Shown: positions 61,001-64,000, counted from the stretch's first letter. The stretch is 64,000 bases of DNA from Verrucomicrobiaceae bacterium UBA1938 (GCA_002336895.1 DDFC01000023.1:211584-275583), one strand, 5' to 3'. Made by a program: numbers and translations. The notes: a model not told the origin generated them from the letters alone.

Positions 61001-64000
61001 GTCAGGGAGTTGATGGTCAGGCTGTTGATCAGCGTGCTGGTGACCAGGGCGTTGGAGGCAAAGCCTTGAGTGCTGGAAAGCAGCACGTTCAGCGGCGTGG
61101 CCACACCGGAAAGATTGTTGGTCAGCGTGGTCACCATTTCCGTGCTGCTGTTCAGCGGGCGCAGCAGACCAGTGATGGAGTCCGCCGTCGCAAAGGAAGT
61201 GCCGGAGCCGCTGGAGCTGTTGTCCACAATGATCCAGGGGATGATGCCCTTGTTAAACGTGTCTGCACCGCCCTGCTGGCCGTTGAAGGCAAAGCCGCCC
61301 GTGCTGGACTGCATGGAGCCGGTGCTGAGCCCGCGCACGAGCAGCGTACCAGTGATGCCGCCATTGTTGGTGGCACGGGTGACCGAGCCGGTGACAAAGC
61401 TGGCCTGCTGGCCGGTGAGCGTGATCACGGTCTGGCCCGCGTTGACCGTGAGCGCACCCATGGTTTCAGAGGTGGCGGCTGAGGCGTTGCCCATCAGATT
61501 GATGGCACCGCCATAGAGCGAGAGCGCACGACCGCCGAGGCGGCTGCTGACGTTGGTACCCGTACTGTCCAGAGTGAGGGTGGCTTCAGGCGTCACAAAG
61601 ACCGTGCCCGTGCCGATACCGGTGCCGGCCACGCCCAGCGTGCCTGAGCCGTTGAGCACCAGAGTGCCATTGCTCGCATACAGCGTCTGTCCCGGGAAGG
61701 CATTGGCGGCGGTGATCGTCCAGGTGCCGGTGCCTGCCATGATGAGCGAGTAGGTGCCGTTGGCAAGATTGCCATCAACGCCCATGGCGGTGTCGATGAA
61801 GCCGTTCCCAGCGCCGACGAGGCCAAACCAGGAGTTGCGGTTGGAGCCGCTGCTGCCCACCCGGCCGATCATGCTGCCTGTGATGTGAAGCGTGGAACCG
61901 GCGTCCACACCGATGGTGGCAGAACGGTTGTTGTTGTCACCGTTGGTCTGGCCGGAGAAGGTGATGTTGCCGCTGTAGGTGTTGTTGCCGCCGAGGGAGT
62001 AGGACTGGTTGGTGGCGGAGTTGATGGTGGCGTTGGCGTTGGAGGCCAGGGTGATCGTGCTGCCATTGACGGAGGTGATGGTGGAGCCCATGAACGTGGC
62101 TCCGGCCACCAGCATGGCCGGCGGACTGCCGACGATCGTGACCGTGGTGCTGGAGGTGGAGCTGCTGAGGACCTGCACCGTGCCGGAGAAGGAGGTGCTG
62201 CGCAGCGCGCCAGCGCCGTTGATGCCGTTGGAGGTGTTGTTGTTGCCCGGGTTGAAGACCAGGGTCTCGGCGACGTTGATGCCGCCGGTGATCTCCAGCG
62301 CTGCCGCGACGTTGGCCACCAGGGTGTAGGAGGAGCCGGAGCTGGAGGCGAGGGTGAAGCTGCCGGTGGAGCCGAGGGCGGCGGCGTTTGTCACGCGCAC
62401 CACGCCCTGGCCGATGGTGAGAATGCCGTTCCAGGAGGAGGAGAGGCCCGGCAGCCCCTGCGTCATCGGCTTGGAGAGCACCAGCGTGCCCCCGTCATTC
62501 TTCTGCAGGCTGTAGCTGTTGTTGGAAAAGCCGAAGGAGGTGTCCATCGAAAACGTGTTGCCGGCAGTCACGTCGATGGCGTTGCTGGCCTGGTTCATGA
62601 CGAAAAGGCGGCTGGCGGAATGGAAGGTGCCGTCAGCGCGCAGACCAGCCGTGGCCGAGTTGGTGTTGACGAAGACCTGGTTGAGGGAATTGCCCAGCGC
62701 CTCGTTGCTCGTGAAAGCCAGCACGCCTGCGGTCACATTGATCACAGAGGTGCCGGTGACGGAAGTCGAGCCGTTGAGCGCCCCTGTCAGCGCCTGGCTA
62801 AGGCCCAGCTGCGTCAGCACCAGGGTGGGGTCCGCCGTGGTCACGGCATTGGTCAGCGTGACCTGATGCCTGACGAGCGTGGGGTTGGGCGCTGTGATGT
62901 TCTGGCTGAGGCGCAGGGTCGTGCCGTCGATGATCTCCGCCACATAGGTGCCGGAGGGGATGCCGCTGCCGGACACCGGCATGCCCACGCGGAAGCTGCT
63001 CGTACCGCCCTGCACATTGGAGACGACGTTGGAATTGAAGAAGATGCTGCCGGTCGTCGTGTTGGTGACGTTGTCATTGATGCTTGCGACCTTGGTCCCG
63101 GAGGCGATGCCGTCACCGCTCACCAGCATGTTGGCGGCAAAGACGTTTGTCACGCTCGATGCCAGGGTGAGGGTGGTCTGGCCGCTTGCCACGCTGGTGG
63201 CAAAGTTTGTCGTGGTGATGGAGTTGATGCGCGTGCCGCCGTTGGCGGTGCTGACTCCGGTGGCGCTGATCAGCTCTCCAGTGGCGAGGTTGGCCGCGCT
63301 CTCCACGGTGAGGACCGAGCTGCCGCTGGTGCCGTAGGCGTTGAAGGTGACGGTGCCGCCAAAATTGTTGGCGGCGTTGCTCAGCTCCATGGTGCCGCCG
63401 CCGGCCTTGACAATGCTGCTGGCTCCGGTGACCTGACCCGCGAGCTCCAGGCCGCTGACGAGGTTGTTCGAGGTGGTGGCGTTGTTGACCGTAAAGGTGG
63501 GCGTGCCCGCCAGTGTGGTGAGGCCGGTCACACGCAGACCGTAGCCGCTGTTGTTGGCCACAGTCAGCGTCTTGTTGCCCATGGTCAGTGTGGAAATGAG
63601 CGCCCGCTTGTTGGCTGCAGGGGTGAAATAACCGCTGACGGCACCGGACACCGGCCCTGCGGTGATCGTGGCGCTGCCGGTGACGGCGATATTGTGGTTG
63701 AAGGCCAGGTCTTCCATGCCGCCGGTGTCGTTTCCATCATCCAGCAGCTGCAGGGTGCCGCCTGCCATGGTGAAGGATTTTCCATGCAGTGCGCTCACTC
63801 CATAGACACGCAGATTGGAGCCGGCCTCAAAGAGCAGCTGGCCGAGGAAGCTGGAGTTGTCCCCCGTCAGGGTCACAGTACCGCTGGCTGCGGCAAAGCC
63901 GGTCTGCTGCACCACTCCGTTGGCGAGGGCGTTGATGGCGCTGACCGTGGTGCCGGCGTTCATCTGGGTGGAGCGGATGACGAGGGAGGTGGTGGCGTCC
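34048..64000 (-). CDS. Giant PEP-CTERM beta-strand-repeat surface protein, 5' end outside the window
   Basis: The frame is open from the right edge to the stop at 34048: at least 9,983 codons, with the true start and signal peptide beyond 64000. The protein is dominated by autotransporter-associated beta-strand repeats of the type NTYTGGTxVNxGxLxL, which fold as a right-handed beta-solenoid, in Gly/Thr/Ser/Asn/Val-rich sequence with almost no Cys. Interleaved are GxGIPxGT modules, WAVV-type modules and TSSTSxxxV modules. It ends with a PEP-CTERM tail and not with a type V beta-barrel, so it would be secreted to the periplasm and sorted by an exosortase. Internal junctions near 48.6 and 45.5 kb suggest three joined passengers. 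It precedes the Verru_Chthon cassette in transcript order. Role inferred: very long adhesin, sheath or surface fibre. Confidence 0.88.
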   Translation of the reverse strand, partial: DATTSLVIRSTQMNAGTTVSAINALANGVVQQTGFAAASGTVTLTGDNSSFLGQLLFEAGSNLRVYGVSALHGKSFTMAGGTLQLLDDGNDTGGMEDLAFNHNIAVTGSATITAGPVSGAVSGYFTPAANKRALISTLTMGNKTLTVANNSGYGLRVTGLTTLAGTPTFTVNNATTSNNLVSGLELAGQVTGASSIVKAGGGTMELSNAANNFGGTVTFNAYGTSGSSVLTVESAANLATGELISATGVSTANGGTRINSITTTNFATSVASGQTTLTLASSVTNVFAANMLVSGDGIASGTKVASINDNVTNTTTGSIFFNSNVVSNVQGGTSSFRVGMPVSGSGIPSGTYVAEIIDGTTLRLSQNITAPNPTLVRHQVTLTNAVTTADPTLVLTQLGLSQALTGALNGSTSVTGTSVINVTAGVLAFTSNEALGNSLNQVFVNTNSATAGLRADGTFHSASRLFVMNQASNAIDVTAGNTFSMDTSFGFSNNSYSLQKNDGGTLVLSKPMTQGLPGLSSSWNGILTIGQGVVRVTNAAALGSTGSFTLASSSGSSYTLVANVAAALEITGGINVAETLVFNPGNNNTSNGINGAGALRSTSFSGTVQVLSSSTSSTTVTIVGSPPAMLVAGATFMGSTITSVNGSTITLASNANATINSATNQSYSLGGNNTYSGNITFSGQTNGDNNNRSATIGVDAGSTLHITGSMIGRVGSSGSNRNSWFGLVGAGNGFIDTAMGVDGNLANGTYSLIMAGTGTWTITAANAFPGQTLYASNGTLVLNGSGTLGVAGTGIGTGTVFVTPEATLTLDSTGTNVSSRLGGRALSLYGGAINLMGNASAATSETMGALTVNAGQTVITLTGQQASFVTGSVTRATNNGGITGTLLVRGLSTGSMQSSTGGFAFNGQQGGADTFNKGIIPWIIVDNSSSGSGTSFATADSITGLLRPLNSSTEMVTTLTNNLSGVATPLNVLLSSTQGFASNALVTSTLINSLTINSLTLQGAGAVTLNAAQTLTLDSGGVLVLAGATNASISGNGIGRLGTSSNSQFVYYTLSNLTVNAAMFGVSAGLVKGGGSTLTLATQQFYTGGTAINEGTLKLAGGTNTIFWNNDFVLQGGSLDLNGNVQVLNVLRVNTTTPLNANLIPDIGGTIINTSPNQATLGLVNAGGSFSGSITGNIAVVRSTSANSYSDWNIYSANTYTGATVLTGGRLQLLGTATLSNTSSITLNQSTLLLSNNNGTSILDQLVDNRINDTAPITMLGGMIQYRARFGSEGTEAFGSLTLSGGASVIDVAAPGTGINSSTATFADLFRTSTDHGTLRFFNVTGTFGNSTARVFFNSWGQTPTPLQISQGMVTSLTNNIIGGWAVVERDFASYNTSTGVGALNSAGYAGYSTNDINSGSASDNIRMTYAAVTSTGTLGTNQLTVATTAGLHVGDAVLGNGIPVGAVVASIIDGNNFTINQNLGAANPTLTLPQTVTLTGNRTINSLAMVVSGNSTLDLGGFTLNIASGGLIASQGFDLINTTVNVVTSSTSSKTVLLATMPNTLTIGSTILGSTVTAINGLTITLADNANANITAPTSTAFVSSLTMPLVITNGNLTAGNGASDLYIHALGYVNGNGNVYGHNVYVGANIVDNSGGAVTLVLDGTEGRGLTAGVSGYRTNQLVLTGNNTYTGGTYVNAGFVVAGSTTGRAFGTGDVTITGGGTTNGSTFQERTTTVMLGAADQINPTATLNMMGGSVFELNNFNQTLGGLVFNNTGGNNPAIYLGNGVLTLNGNLSASSANLGAVSTIAGASIVVTGTVGSNIVTLVSGNMSNVTIGTPMVGGNFAAGTVVTGVSGTKITLSANAINGNAGAGFSNVVSYATNGTVALGAGSHTFDIAPVMANGTNLAPLQPTLNISSVMTGNASIVKTGAGLLQFSAANTFSGGLSLQNGGLLFSVSSVFNNGTPGSVSSGPIGSGTLSLSGSNNLSLLSSTNVLIGNTVTFDAGFSGEFRFDSTSSGGTSLTLGGLVSLPNSININVINPGMTATLAQITRVGSTGSITINKTGLGTLALGSVAAGNNITLNMNGGNLSLLNDADGTGSRQVIASGITVVSSQAMNLTVGRAAAAYAPLFTTSANKLIQIAGSTGTTFTNGVLTVNNTSGYGLEITSGVTLGSSQVINVTNASVSTVVQGLVLSGIVSGASGITKIGAGTLVLGNSSNSFTGTIDIQAGVVAVSSNAALGNAANGILLNANAASGVGLRATGTFATSRVITLNQASNGIEVTAGNTLTLNTAFGLSSVSNALQKNDNGTLELNAANSTWTGVLTVAAGAVKVSNASALGSVAGGTVVTGSGAALQLNNVSVGAEPLSLNGSGINNGGALQSLAGTSSYAGAITLANTTTIGADSGSTLTITGAISGAQALTFAGAGSITVNTAIGAVGSITKMGSGTFTLGATSGSFAGGLTINEGTFRLNSGISIGGTGTILVQGPTSVLDLQGGLAHMSGARAITLTGGTVNISGATGSSQVLGTLTTNRAMTNIINFNTATGTNTLTFANLVINGDSSLNFTGTLNATTNRIAFSTTPTLTNSIIQRALVNGTDFATYNGSGGSGNIQAFSGYDVSNNIDTATTNTATMNITATPTFLGTTNRVVNAIKINGSGIIIGNGVTTQGATISLNAGAILNVGGNNTLSSGIRIQFNAEAYLAVAAGTTLTSYSLLNGTGGFVKDLGGTLIINAPANMAGINNISGQTLTGNFVINAGTVVLNSGNNTLTPNQFLIVAPGATLDLNGTSQFALGTRGDGSSLQGNSGTFTNSSASAAALILGADNGGFNFGGVIKQEAGAGAMSFLKSSPQQYNFLNANTYSGATVFAGGVNVLADSGTLSNTSSIAINYAYLRLDDNVNYAQAGRVNLSADITLKGGSLVYQGRTQTETSQSVGNVILAEGYNMIQSANGGTGINSATLNILSLSRTAGSTATVRFPDNGLGAIGNNGRILITTLNGVATSTNAGGLNINSGGLVNGLIGPWAVVDREFASYIPDYGVGRLNQTGFAGYSLNTLNGTPIATDNIRFTGSVVGPLQVDTTVSTLAVNPSGAFSIIDLGGHNLTLQGGGLLLALSAANRSILIGNGTITAGTLNTNSDLYVHVLPYGQLGSYTEIAAGITDNGTGKVRLIVSGSDGQANLTLSGTNTYTGGTVVNGGVLILGATGSIAGGGITVSGGYNSGSGIFVQTEGGVIDPSNILTVSGTGTAVLAGQQTLQGLVFNGSGGGTASPTVSSGDGTLTIGSSGVVSNPFNPAAAPLLTGRVDFGTNSNSVTVNTYDFGSFTDFAPTTPGLVLGGLVGSAGGIIKYGNGVLQINQSAFIGNLTVAAGNIQSGAFNSGSRFSTLILNSGTSLNLNGQATVWGGLSGSGSIFNSVANSPTLTVGYNNSDTTFSGQINRFNDAVANSVFLTKVGTGNLTITGTQNAISGSAGTFTIAAGTVTYSGNGTALMPTTTIWKSGTLVLDNSVTNLSNRLASPLTGTPTSTLNISGGTLTIIGNAAAATTENLTTLTVANGAGVINLQPNAAQGITVNVTNLSGLSTGGSLFMTSNFNAPGVTGSAAGFGNIYVANYPNIGGQATTGNGNGTTLMVIRPDVISQSLGTVTVTSSSTSTNSVTVSSVPSYLGVGSSLLGQTVVGISGLTITLSGNASQDISSSTDVSYGGMLSFLTRDSVSGYLRPLAESEMRTTLANLSQDNFTLNYNATISADRSNVNSLRLTGSTSAGGAGGGISISSSAGYTIDAFGINTRWGGNMTNGSVLTEFVRTGGILALEGNSGITTPGLGSYTGWMNFFVVGDTTQLNVSGILWNLGGGIVKAGTGTLTLGSRGYNYGTTIVNEGTLILSSADNSVGVVRPDLTTTTNVATYTNLYVNGGTLDLNGGSAMVGNLGTANTLAVGGIITNSASNDVMLTANTGTLTFGGSLTGRLGLTKTGNSTLSLGGVNTYTGATVVRGNTLSLQDSGTLSGTSSVDVDYAVLQWDNRGLNPLDASNPVRIGASVPLNLLGGTLTIQGGGSSDTTVAFDNVSVLGGGSTINVFPAVNAGSTVQLTIGNLTYDTADRGVVNFVSNVGMGGTGSNNNASVLISTINGLGFSQSQLTNNLIGGWAVVNGNSFATYLDGVGVGELGSTVGGNIFAGGNAFQAYDGTDISASTTLATYNINDSTSRTLTASKTINSLRSGGGTITLGSSTAAVTLTFGVGLLTNAGGGMTIAAGNAASALTASGSDLFVFVNQATTSFNTKVTGAINLVKSGAGALTLSPGTGVSNDYTGTTYVNQGTLNLNGSAGTIVIPGNLIINNATVTVSNGNVFNATTGQIAATSNVTLNGGSTLNLFSYSGATTTTLNSLTFSNDGGTVQPAVRFNAPGALHTLVLTGTNAITVVNDNTGTTPLIAAATNNAANSLLKFADAAPVIDVSGLSPVGLVITTAMTTNGGAINKVGDGSLALFGNSTYAGGFNLKDGTLIFGINSTGSPGALTGGAIGTGTLTIGGGAGSSPVIQAANRIGPSVNTTNLNAVVTVNTGSTPSSLGLTLGQAVVGSGVQSGSFITAIGSTTFTLSSVLTTTNAANTGLRFSTVVGNAVVLAGDFTFGGDSPTWSAAYDLSLTGGVNLGNATRTITVSSPFGTGYISGKVTSGAGNVGLIKDGAGILVLANSGNDWTGATTINDGILVLGSYAAGTNDGVIPDNSALTIAAGAMLDMAGRSETVGSLSGAGVVTNSHNALTGFTNLISTLTVGRDNTDTVFSGVVTSLTTNLLSLTKEGTGTLTLSGAFSNYAGITTINGGTISVSTLGNGGAVSGIGAAGNTASNIVINGGTLKYTGVATSTDRSFTIGASGATIDASGIGALTLTSGTLAYGTTNQTRSLVLTGTANSTLVNIFGKTIANNGTSSTTVTKNGTNTWALNAANTYTGNTVVNAGNLSLTGGSLANTAISVANGATLSVLTSGSYTAGSTGTAAAGASLNLNAGAIFTMANNNSAGTFNLTQNSTFSGSGLTIGSTNLSDPKVRMYFDIGSGANSTDTITVSRGVTLNQSGATIAILPQSGITSLTVGSHDLITYLSGGLTISGGTFASDLVLLNNAVILGSNGYNLSLQQLTDRIVLNVTAATFQDAYWKGSTDSSWDTSANWFTTAAGSTQLVGIPGAFTNVYFNTDGVAVNFTTSLLTDRSIASLTFRAGATGAITINNNTLTIIGSGITTESGTGAHIINSNVTLLSNQTWAINSANAFTVNGRVSDNLLGFSLTKTGTGTLLLNNASNNYSGVTTINGGVLAVTSLANGGTASGIGASGDDASNLVINGGTLRYTNTSGTVASTSRLFSVGLSGGKIEASGTYVDSTNTGVLNFTGVGAMGFAGGSGARTLTLGGTNTGLNTFVMALGDSATAGAGVTSLTKADSGTWVLAPNNAVVGLSGVIQGSAPTIVTQTSTSGLIINQLVTGDGIAPGTYISAILGADSFQLSQAAVVPTSDVLTITGADTSSLVVNVTKTNADGTINPSGLYTVTSIIPSSTMTVGWNGETITVNVADTSGLTVGATVDRDGTPDANGIYTISSIQSGTSMVISTPPASITLTGVSTAGLSVGSKVDAQGNPNVNGLYTVSSIQAPDSFVITAPVTQQTFVFNAAPGNGYTGVTNITGGVLITSDIKQGGIASGIGASTSAAANLVINGGTLRYTGSGASTDRLFTVGGTNGGTIDASGTGALAFTSTGALAFTGSGTRVLTLTGTSDASIINSISAIIGNGSGTTSLTKSGSNTWALGGSNSYTGITTISGGVLQVGVLANGGVASSIGSSLNLASNLVINGGTLRYTGSAVSSNRLFSIGTSGATIEASGTGTLTLSNTGSLGYIGTGARVLTLGGTNTGANTLSVSLTDSGGSTSVVKNGTGNWVLKSTTNSYTGTTTVNSGVLQVGSSSSGKTGTGATIVNSGGTLAGSGTVNGTVGTVGNSFTDGTNHMINSGGTLSPGDSFGASVGSMTFNGNLTLDTGSTANFQVASATLNGGAGLLNALLTGTYDTLGGYRDLNAGTWDAVAITAGRTDFITVNGMLTLNHTTLVVQDLNNYLTLATTAGKAQSGDIFNLGNWAALSGLSTFNVGENYRTGGSGGGDLILPTLGGGLVYDVSLFNTYGIILTITKPGVIPVLMGNFNYDRSTSWNAVSNWLPTTAPNSIGAIVNLTTNIGTAVNINAQINLDGSKIVGTLILGDQNNTNHFEIAQGSGGSLIFNNGDYGRALLSKVQSNSTTVGADVISAPVQLASNLRINSNAGGTTGRIDISGSISQVAGSTYGVDITGPGRVTFSGQTANTYTGLTTVFSRGSSDATNPDLVLAKTTTSMSTTTSSSQQVSNATTTINSTTVNLTSGNTNNFYVGMVISGNPNIPAGATVTQINSATQFVISVAANTTNTTGVATTFDVRQLVNVTNTAGFYAGMVITGNSAIPNGTVVLAVKNGTQLVLSNAATASATTTTTYGTYVANGTILGDLKIGNVSMGGSGTSVVQLGASEQIADTSLIRFDTGFGGDSTGNNGNNSYFKLMGFNETVRGISDYTASGVIENLEGENQSTNSTLTLNTSGVSYYNGFIRDRANNTGSGVLNLVIAGNGTQILALGNISYSGTTTINSGAKLVLESTTSFGNGVGGAAAGAIGAQTITNNGTLGMRITNGGTWTFSRAISGLGGLVRDGGTGTLNLASSGATFGAGIQVMDGGTTNFNATTTVNGGGFTIYGSEALTTVNWNSTVNVQSGGVNVVGNGNNVTTGAILSVLAASTVNGVINLNGGDLRIEGSGVLTGVTSILVSGSGSLADGTTFQGLRIKNTASATSTDRINNSATITMNGGQLTLQGVGSAGSENFSETLGTLTLTGGSNRIVSEKSSAASNLLTFASLSSRAAGSTAIFNSVRNGADTGGVIAFTSAPTLTNGILGGWAVRVTGTTYEWATVSSQTVNGSSVNAVTALSSYTTASSNTIDTWSSFGNNNVKVTASQTSSAVSSTSTRTVNSLNIQSTSGITININPVSSLATNTLIINSGGILATQTTHTIAGGRLTAGTYAGSLNPYELIFQLPTNQLNVTSAIVDNSTNAVSLVKSGASTLVLNPTVSASVATMNPNVNVITLNTNNFNTDIPIGSTVSGSGIAAGTTVIGRTGNNQLVLSQNPTSAISTTLTFGVLNTYSGKTYINEGVLQITRESDLGINPSSYQADQLTINGGVLRASTNMVFDDTNRGITLGAADGSFRVATNSTLTLSAATTITGTLGSLIYAADTSSRGVLLIAGNNNLSGGLATSGGQALDTGTLASTFVTGGNTITVATTAGLEVGATVTGDGIPDGTVITAIVDGTTIQISQNANADGNAQNLDYSGFNAVKLTGNNTIGFVLMNGSSIALSGSNTLTSDILINAGLLRLGGTNQFNGTMTVNGGEVRLESSTAVVTNGGNGFNLYTDGTFNLNGFNTTVAKITGTGTVTNNGTSPSTLVVNASDSFSFFGAITDGTSGLGGVSLTKNGNGVLTLNSPDSNYSGVTTINGGEIRVVQLAFGGQTSSIGSASNAASNLVLNGGVLRFFNNVASFTDRAFTLGVGDNAGAIIADGTVIGATLTFGFNDLSPAIEFLGSGSRTLTLGGSNRGDNLFNLEIGDGAGGPTSLNKIGNGTWVLGTTSSYKGETVVYAGILAATVDGAFGAAGGAGVIIAGGTNGSNLLGNQNATLDLRDVNYSTVQTMYLAGGTLATTIGNSSWAGSVFVNANSTIQVQAGATLNLQGSLGGDGAITQIGGGILILSGQADPTTRNSLASFNATTHTVQSGTLRLDYTSNNNSKLSDTATLVLGGGRIGGTIELLGGSHVESVSSLTLNAGDNKISRLGGASILRMNGISRAAGATINFTSNDIASTDTNNTVGILGSWATVGLSDWAAKSSFNESLVDTKTTTSGDLMIRAYTGYTSNAVNNDWILTATAGNMDFVANTTQTNEAANTLRFYTPVSGGGVSTVNLSGSNMLQGGAILVSPNMGSSTALIGGSGTLTTGRVSGTVNDLLILQNNTTAALDIAASIIDNTASRADRAAVVVSGSTLLRNVNSADLAVGMLVTGSGIAPGTTITSLSTAATVTVTSTSGNNVIVSSVPSNLFVGATLLGRTVTAIAGTTLTLDGAPNETISSSSTREFQTNTITLSAAATASATQTLQFGQDRTGTTTVGSTTVSGLNGTNGTAGLYVGMKVSGPGIVDGTTITAITANSSITLSAAATTGAGSGTLSFAQVTGLDKTGLGNLILSGMNYYTGVTTLNEGVTTITSLGVEGYNAGTQLITNLTSLGRTVTVDTTGVTIGTIVTGDALPAGVTVSVVNSPTTMTLSNGALISTTGSNLNFDNSSITAKSGSIAVSTNTSNNTVTVPGGTTGLAVGQTVTGTGIPTGGGTVVILSVVNSTQITIGVIVGGVGVATIPTQTASSLTFGTSNLYTGSRTGDTQSGTRITVGSTLGMTVGQTISGNGIPANSTVVRILDQNTIEISNPVTTTGQNNLTFGASTSIGASLLSSTTNGSNMVTVPSTANLSVGEVVSGPGIPLGATVTQIVDGTTIYISLAAISTGSNTLVFAGPGSSLGASRNAVANLVLNGGTLQFNGTSASSDRGFTINETAVLDVGNAYTVLTMGGNFTTPGNQDDYGLIKMGAGTLSLLGTSFGGYGLDLLAVNDGTLMLSPAFNDQYIRNDVGALTMGGGTLDIQSVSGRSTTQNFIGTLTIAEGASVIRVTGTTGAPTFLNLQDVNNPSSIVYEKGGNVLFVADGGTTVARIIVGGTALVDVGRLLPRALFSTNDPNHPGINNFAFIDLATNIVSGSDIKGAHDFLQDPASWAANNNVSDGLLIEESYLGSTVSGASVNTILFTNNGISSAGNLSTSSTLVTNVPGVERLQVGEMIRGTGIKDGTYITAIDVANSTITLSQAPTLQGTAVTLYAFTTITGTTTSGSALITNISDSRLRVGMTITGPGIPDGTTVLAVDLGAGTITLSQAATQDGTVNLYSDYLATLPLALNSSIITITDTLTLASGAILQSTNSGTHVNSIVGGILTSGLANTDGTTADLIIYNWNPVNALSISSSIANNTTAGLLVNLVLSGDGTTALSGANTYTGTTYLQGGVLRLDSTTALPAASHLRLDGGVVGLNSGNFTRDLGTGSNQVDWTSSGGFAAYTSDRTVNIGGSGATLTWGLNNFVPDNDSLILGAQDADSTVIFANGIDLGRKSRLVEVISGRGPVYESAGSTTLVPDAILSGVISGSNGLLVKGGNGVLDLASNNTYAGGTSLAEGTLIGELNGSFGTGAIAIGTTTDTRSPDAALTLVFNGDTLTNDLQFGNANSGGVSVFNATAASTTVNGAIEVDRALGGNALLISSSTSTVTYNGVISGQGGITVLGGTVVLAGNNTYGSQTGGAGDAITGGTVLRAGTLVLSSVGALGQTTTLELGDSTSSLGGVNDKLTMQVDYATSGASLLGVENTTSVFASNISGLGGAFSATGGGLYNAGSPNAGSGAFYNVSRVIDGVTFGAADVGKTTILVKDEVDHPERNGIYVITQINADLTMNLARVDGTNNSGATNGAGQIFNDSTTMVYGTQVTVNKGSASGETFFMASPSVTNVSNSSGSGSNDAVIWVMDQANPDITLQVNNPLLTTITQNIDINASPNAVGGATSITSANAVTFTGALTLQNVLDGPTELKELYLDSQTTPNVGTGMVFSGVISESKGDEDLLYIGKTGAGVVTLTGSNTYHGDTTIYEGTLLVNNTTGSGTGYGNVIVNDGTTLGGTGTIAPGADLGSNGLLVNSGGTLMVGAPGSTAASQLHVNLNSTGSTPPSISGGLIYGVGDQAFAILDTGSTLKLNLFLNQSSTTTAEADRLVFSDVGSSVSQISIDGATLKVGIGAGSGLVSTSFSVGDTWKLIDWGGITPTGTFANLTGTFSTDFVDLPALSGGMFWDISQLYDSGIIMVAVPEPGRLLLLLFGLLALGWRRRRRLVP
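34051..34131 (-). other. PEP-CTERM sorting signal
   Basis: The last 27 residues of the giant protein consist of VPEP, a hydrophobic stretch LLLLLFGLLALGW and five arginines before LVP. This three-part tail is recognised and cleaved by exosortase, which would transfer the protein to the envelope or release it. No exosortase gene lies in the window. Confidence 0.93.
45480..46230 (-). other. Internal passenger junction 2
   Basis: From 46.23 kb down, the protein reads like a passenger end: NSGGTLAGSGTVNG, GGTLSPG, then LPTLGGGLVYDVSLFNTYG, matching the block before the true C-terminus (LPALSGGMFWDISQLYDSG). It is followed at once by a passenger-start pattern, NFNYDRSTSWNAVSNWLP. This looks like two proteins joined in frame without the sorting tail. 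Confidence 0.6.
46825..46872 (-). repeat. Tandem duplication of 24 bases
   Basis: Two adjacent 24-base units, identical over 21 bases, encode GALAFTST and GALAFTGS. It is the clearest recent slippage event inside the giant gene and keeps the frame. Confidence 0.85.
47130..47540 (-). repeat. Three tandem GLYTVSSI modules
   Basis: Three adjacent modules of about 45-50 residues share VGxxVDxxGxPxxNGLYTVSSI, near 47.16, 47.30 and 47.45 kb. They occur only here and sit between two ASNLVINGGTLRYT modules. Confidence 0.7.
48540..49060 (-). other. Internal passenger junction 1
   Basis: A passenger-end pattern (DTITVSRGVTLNQSG, then YNLSLQQLTDRIVLNVTAA) is followed directly by YWKGSTDSSWDTSANW, the Trp-rich sequence that usually opens a repeat passenger after its signal peptide. 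With junction 2 it divides the visible protein into units of at least 5,120, about 1,030 and about 3,830 residues. Confidence 0.6.

Larger units (their letters stand above)
37480..61245 (-). repeat. Recurrent WAVV/FA-Y modules
   Basis: A module with the pattern IIGGWAVV then FASY and often GVGxLNxxGxAGYS recurs about every 2-5 kb: near 61.2 (degenerate), 59.9, 56.3 (degenerate), 54.95, 52.9 (degenerate), 51.6, 43.2, 40.3 and 37.5 kb (degenerate). Each follows a set of beta-strand repeats, so it may mark the end of a structural unit. Confidence 0.65.
39560..62160 (-). repeat. Four copies of a TSSTS--V-V-S-P module
   Basis: Copies near 62.1, 59.35, 53.05 and 39.65 kb share SSTSxxxVxVxSxPxxLxVG, then LLGxTVxxIxGxTITL. 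It is related to the GxGIPxGT module but lacks that core and has a Ser/Thr leader. Confidence 0.65.
36960..63200 (-). repeat. Scattered GxGIPxGT modules, about 18 copies
   Basis: A module of about 45 residues with pattern L-VG--V-G-GIP-GT-V--I---T-I-LS recurs within the repeat protein. Approximate centres are 63.1, 62.95, 59.7, 58.5, 50.3, 47.65, 44.85, 44.67, 42.6, 42.0, 39.8, 39.4, 39.0, 38.8, 38.6, 38.35, 37.3 and 37.1 kb. Copies cluster in the C-terminal third (44.9-37.1 kb). They are distinct from the beta-strand repeat itself. Confidence 0.75.
34730..63960 (-). repeat. Array of autotransporter-associated beta-strand repeats
   Basis: Units of about 30-35 residues with a core NTYTGxTxVNxGxLxLxxxxAL recur along almost the whole giant frame, separated by longer non-repeat strands. 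DNA copies are diverged, so old amplification with drift is likely. The units predict a beta-solenoid many hundreds of nanometres long if fully folded. Confidence 0.85.
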
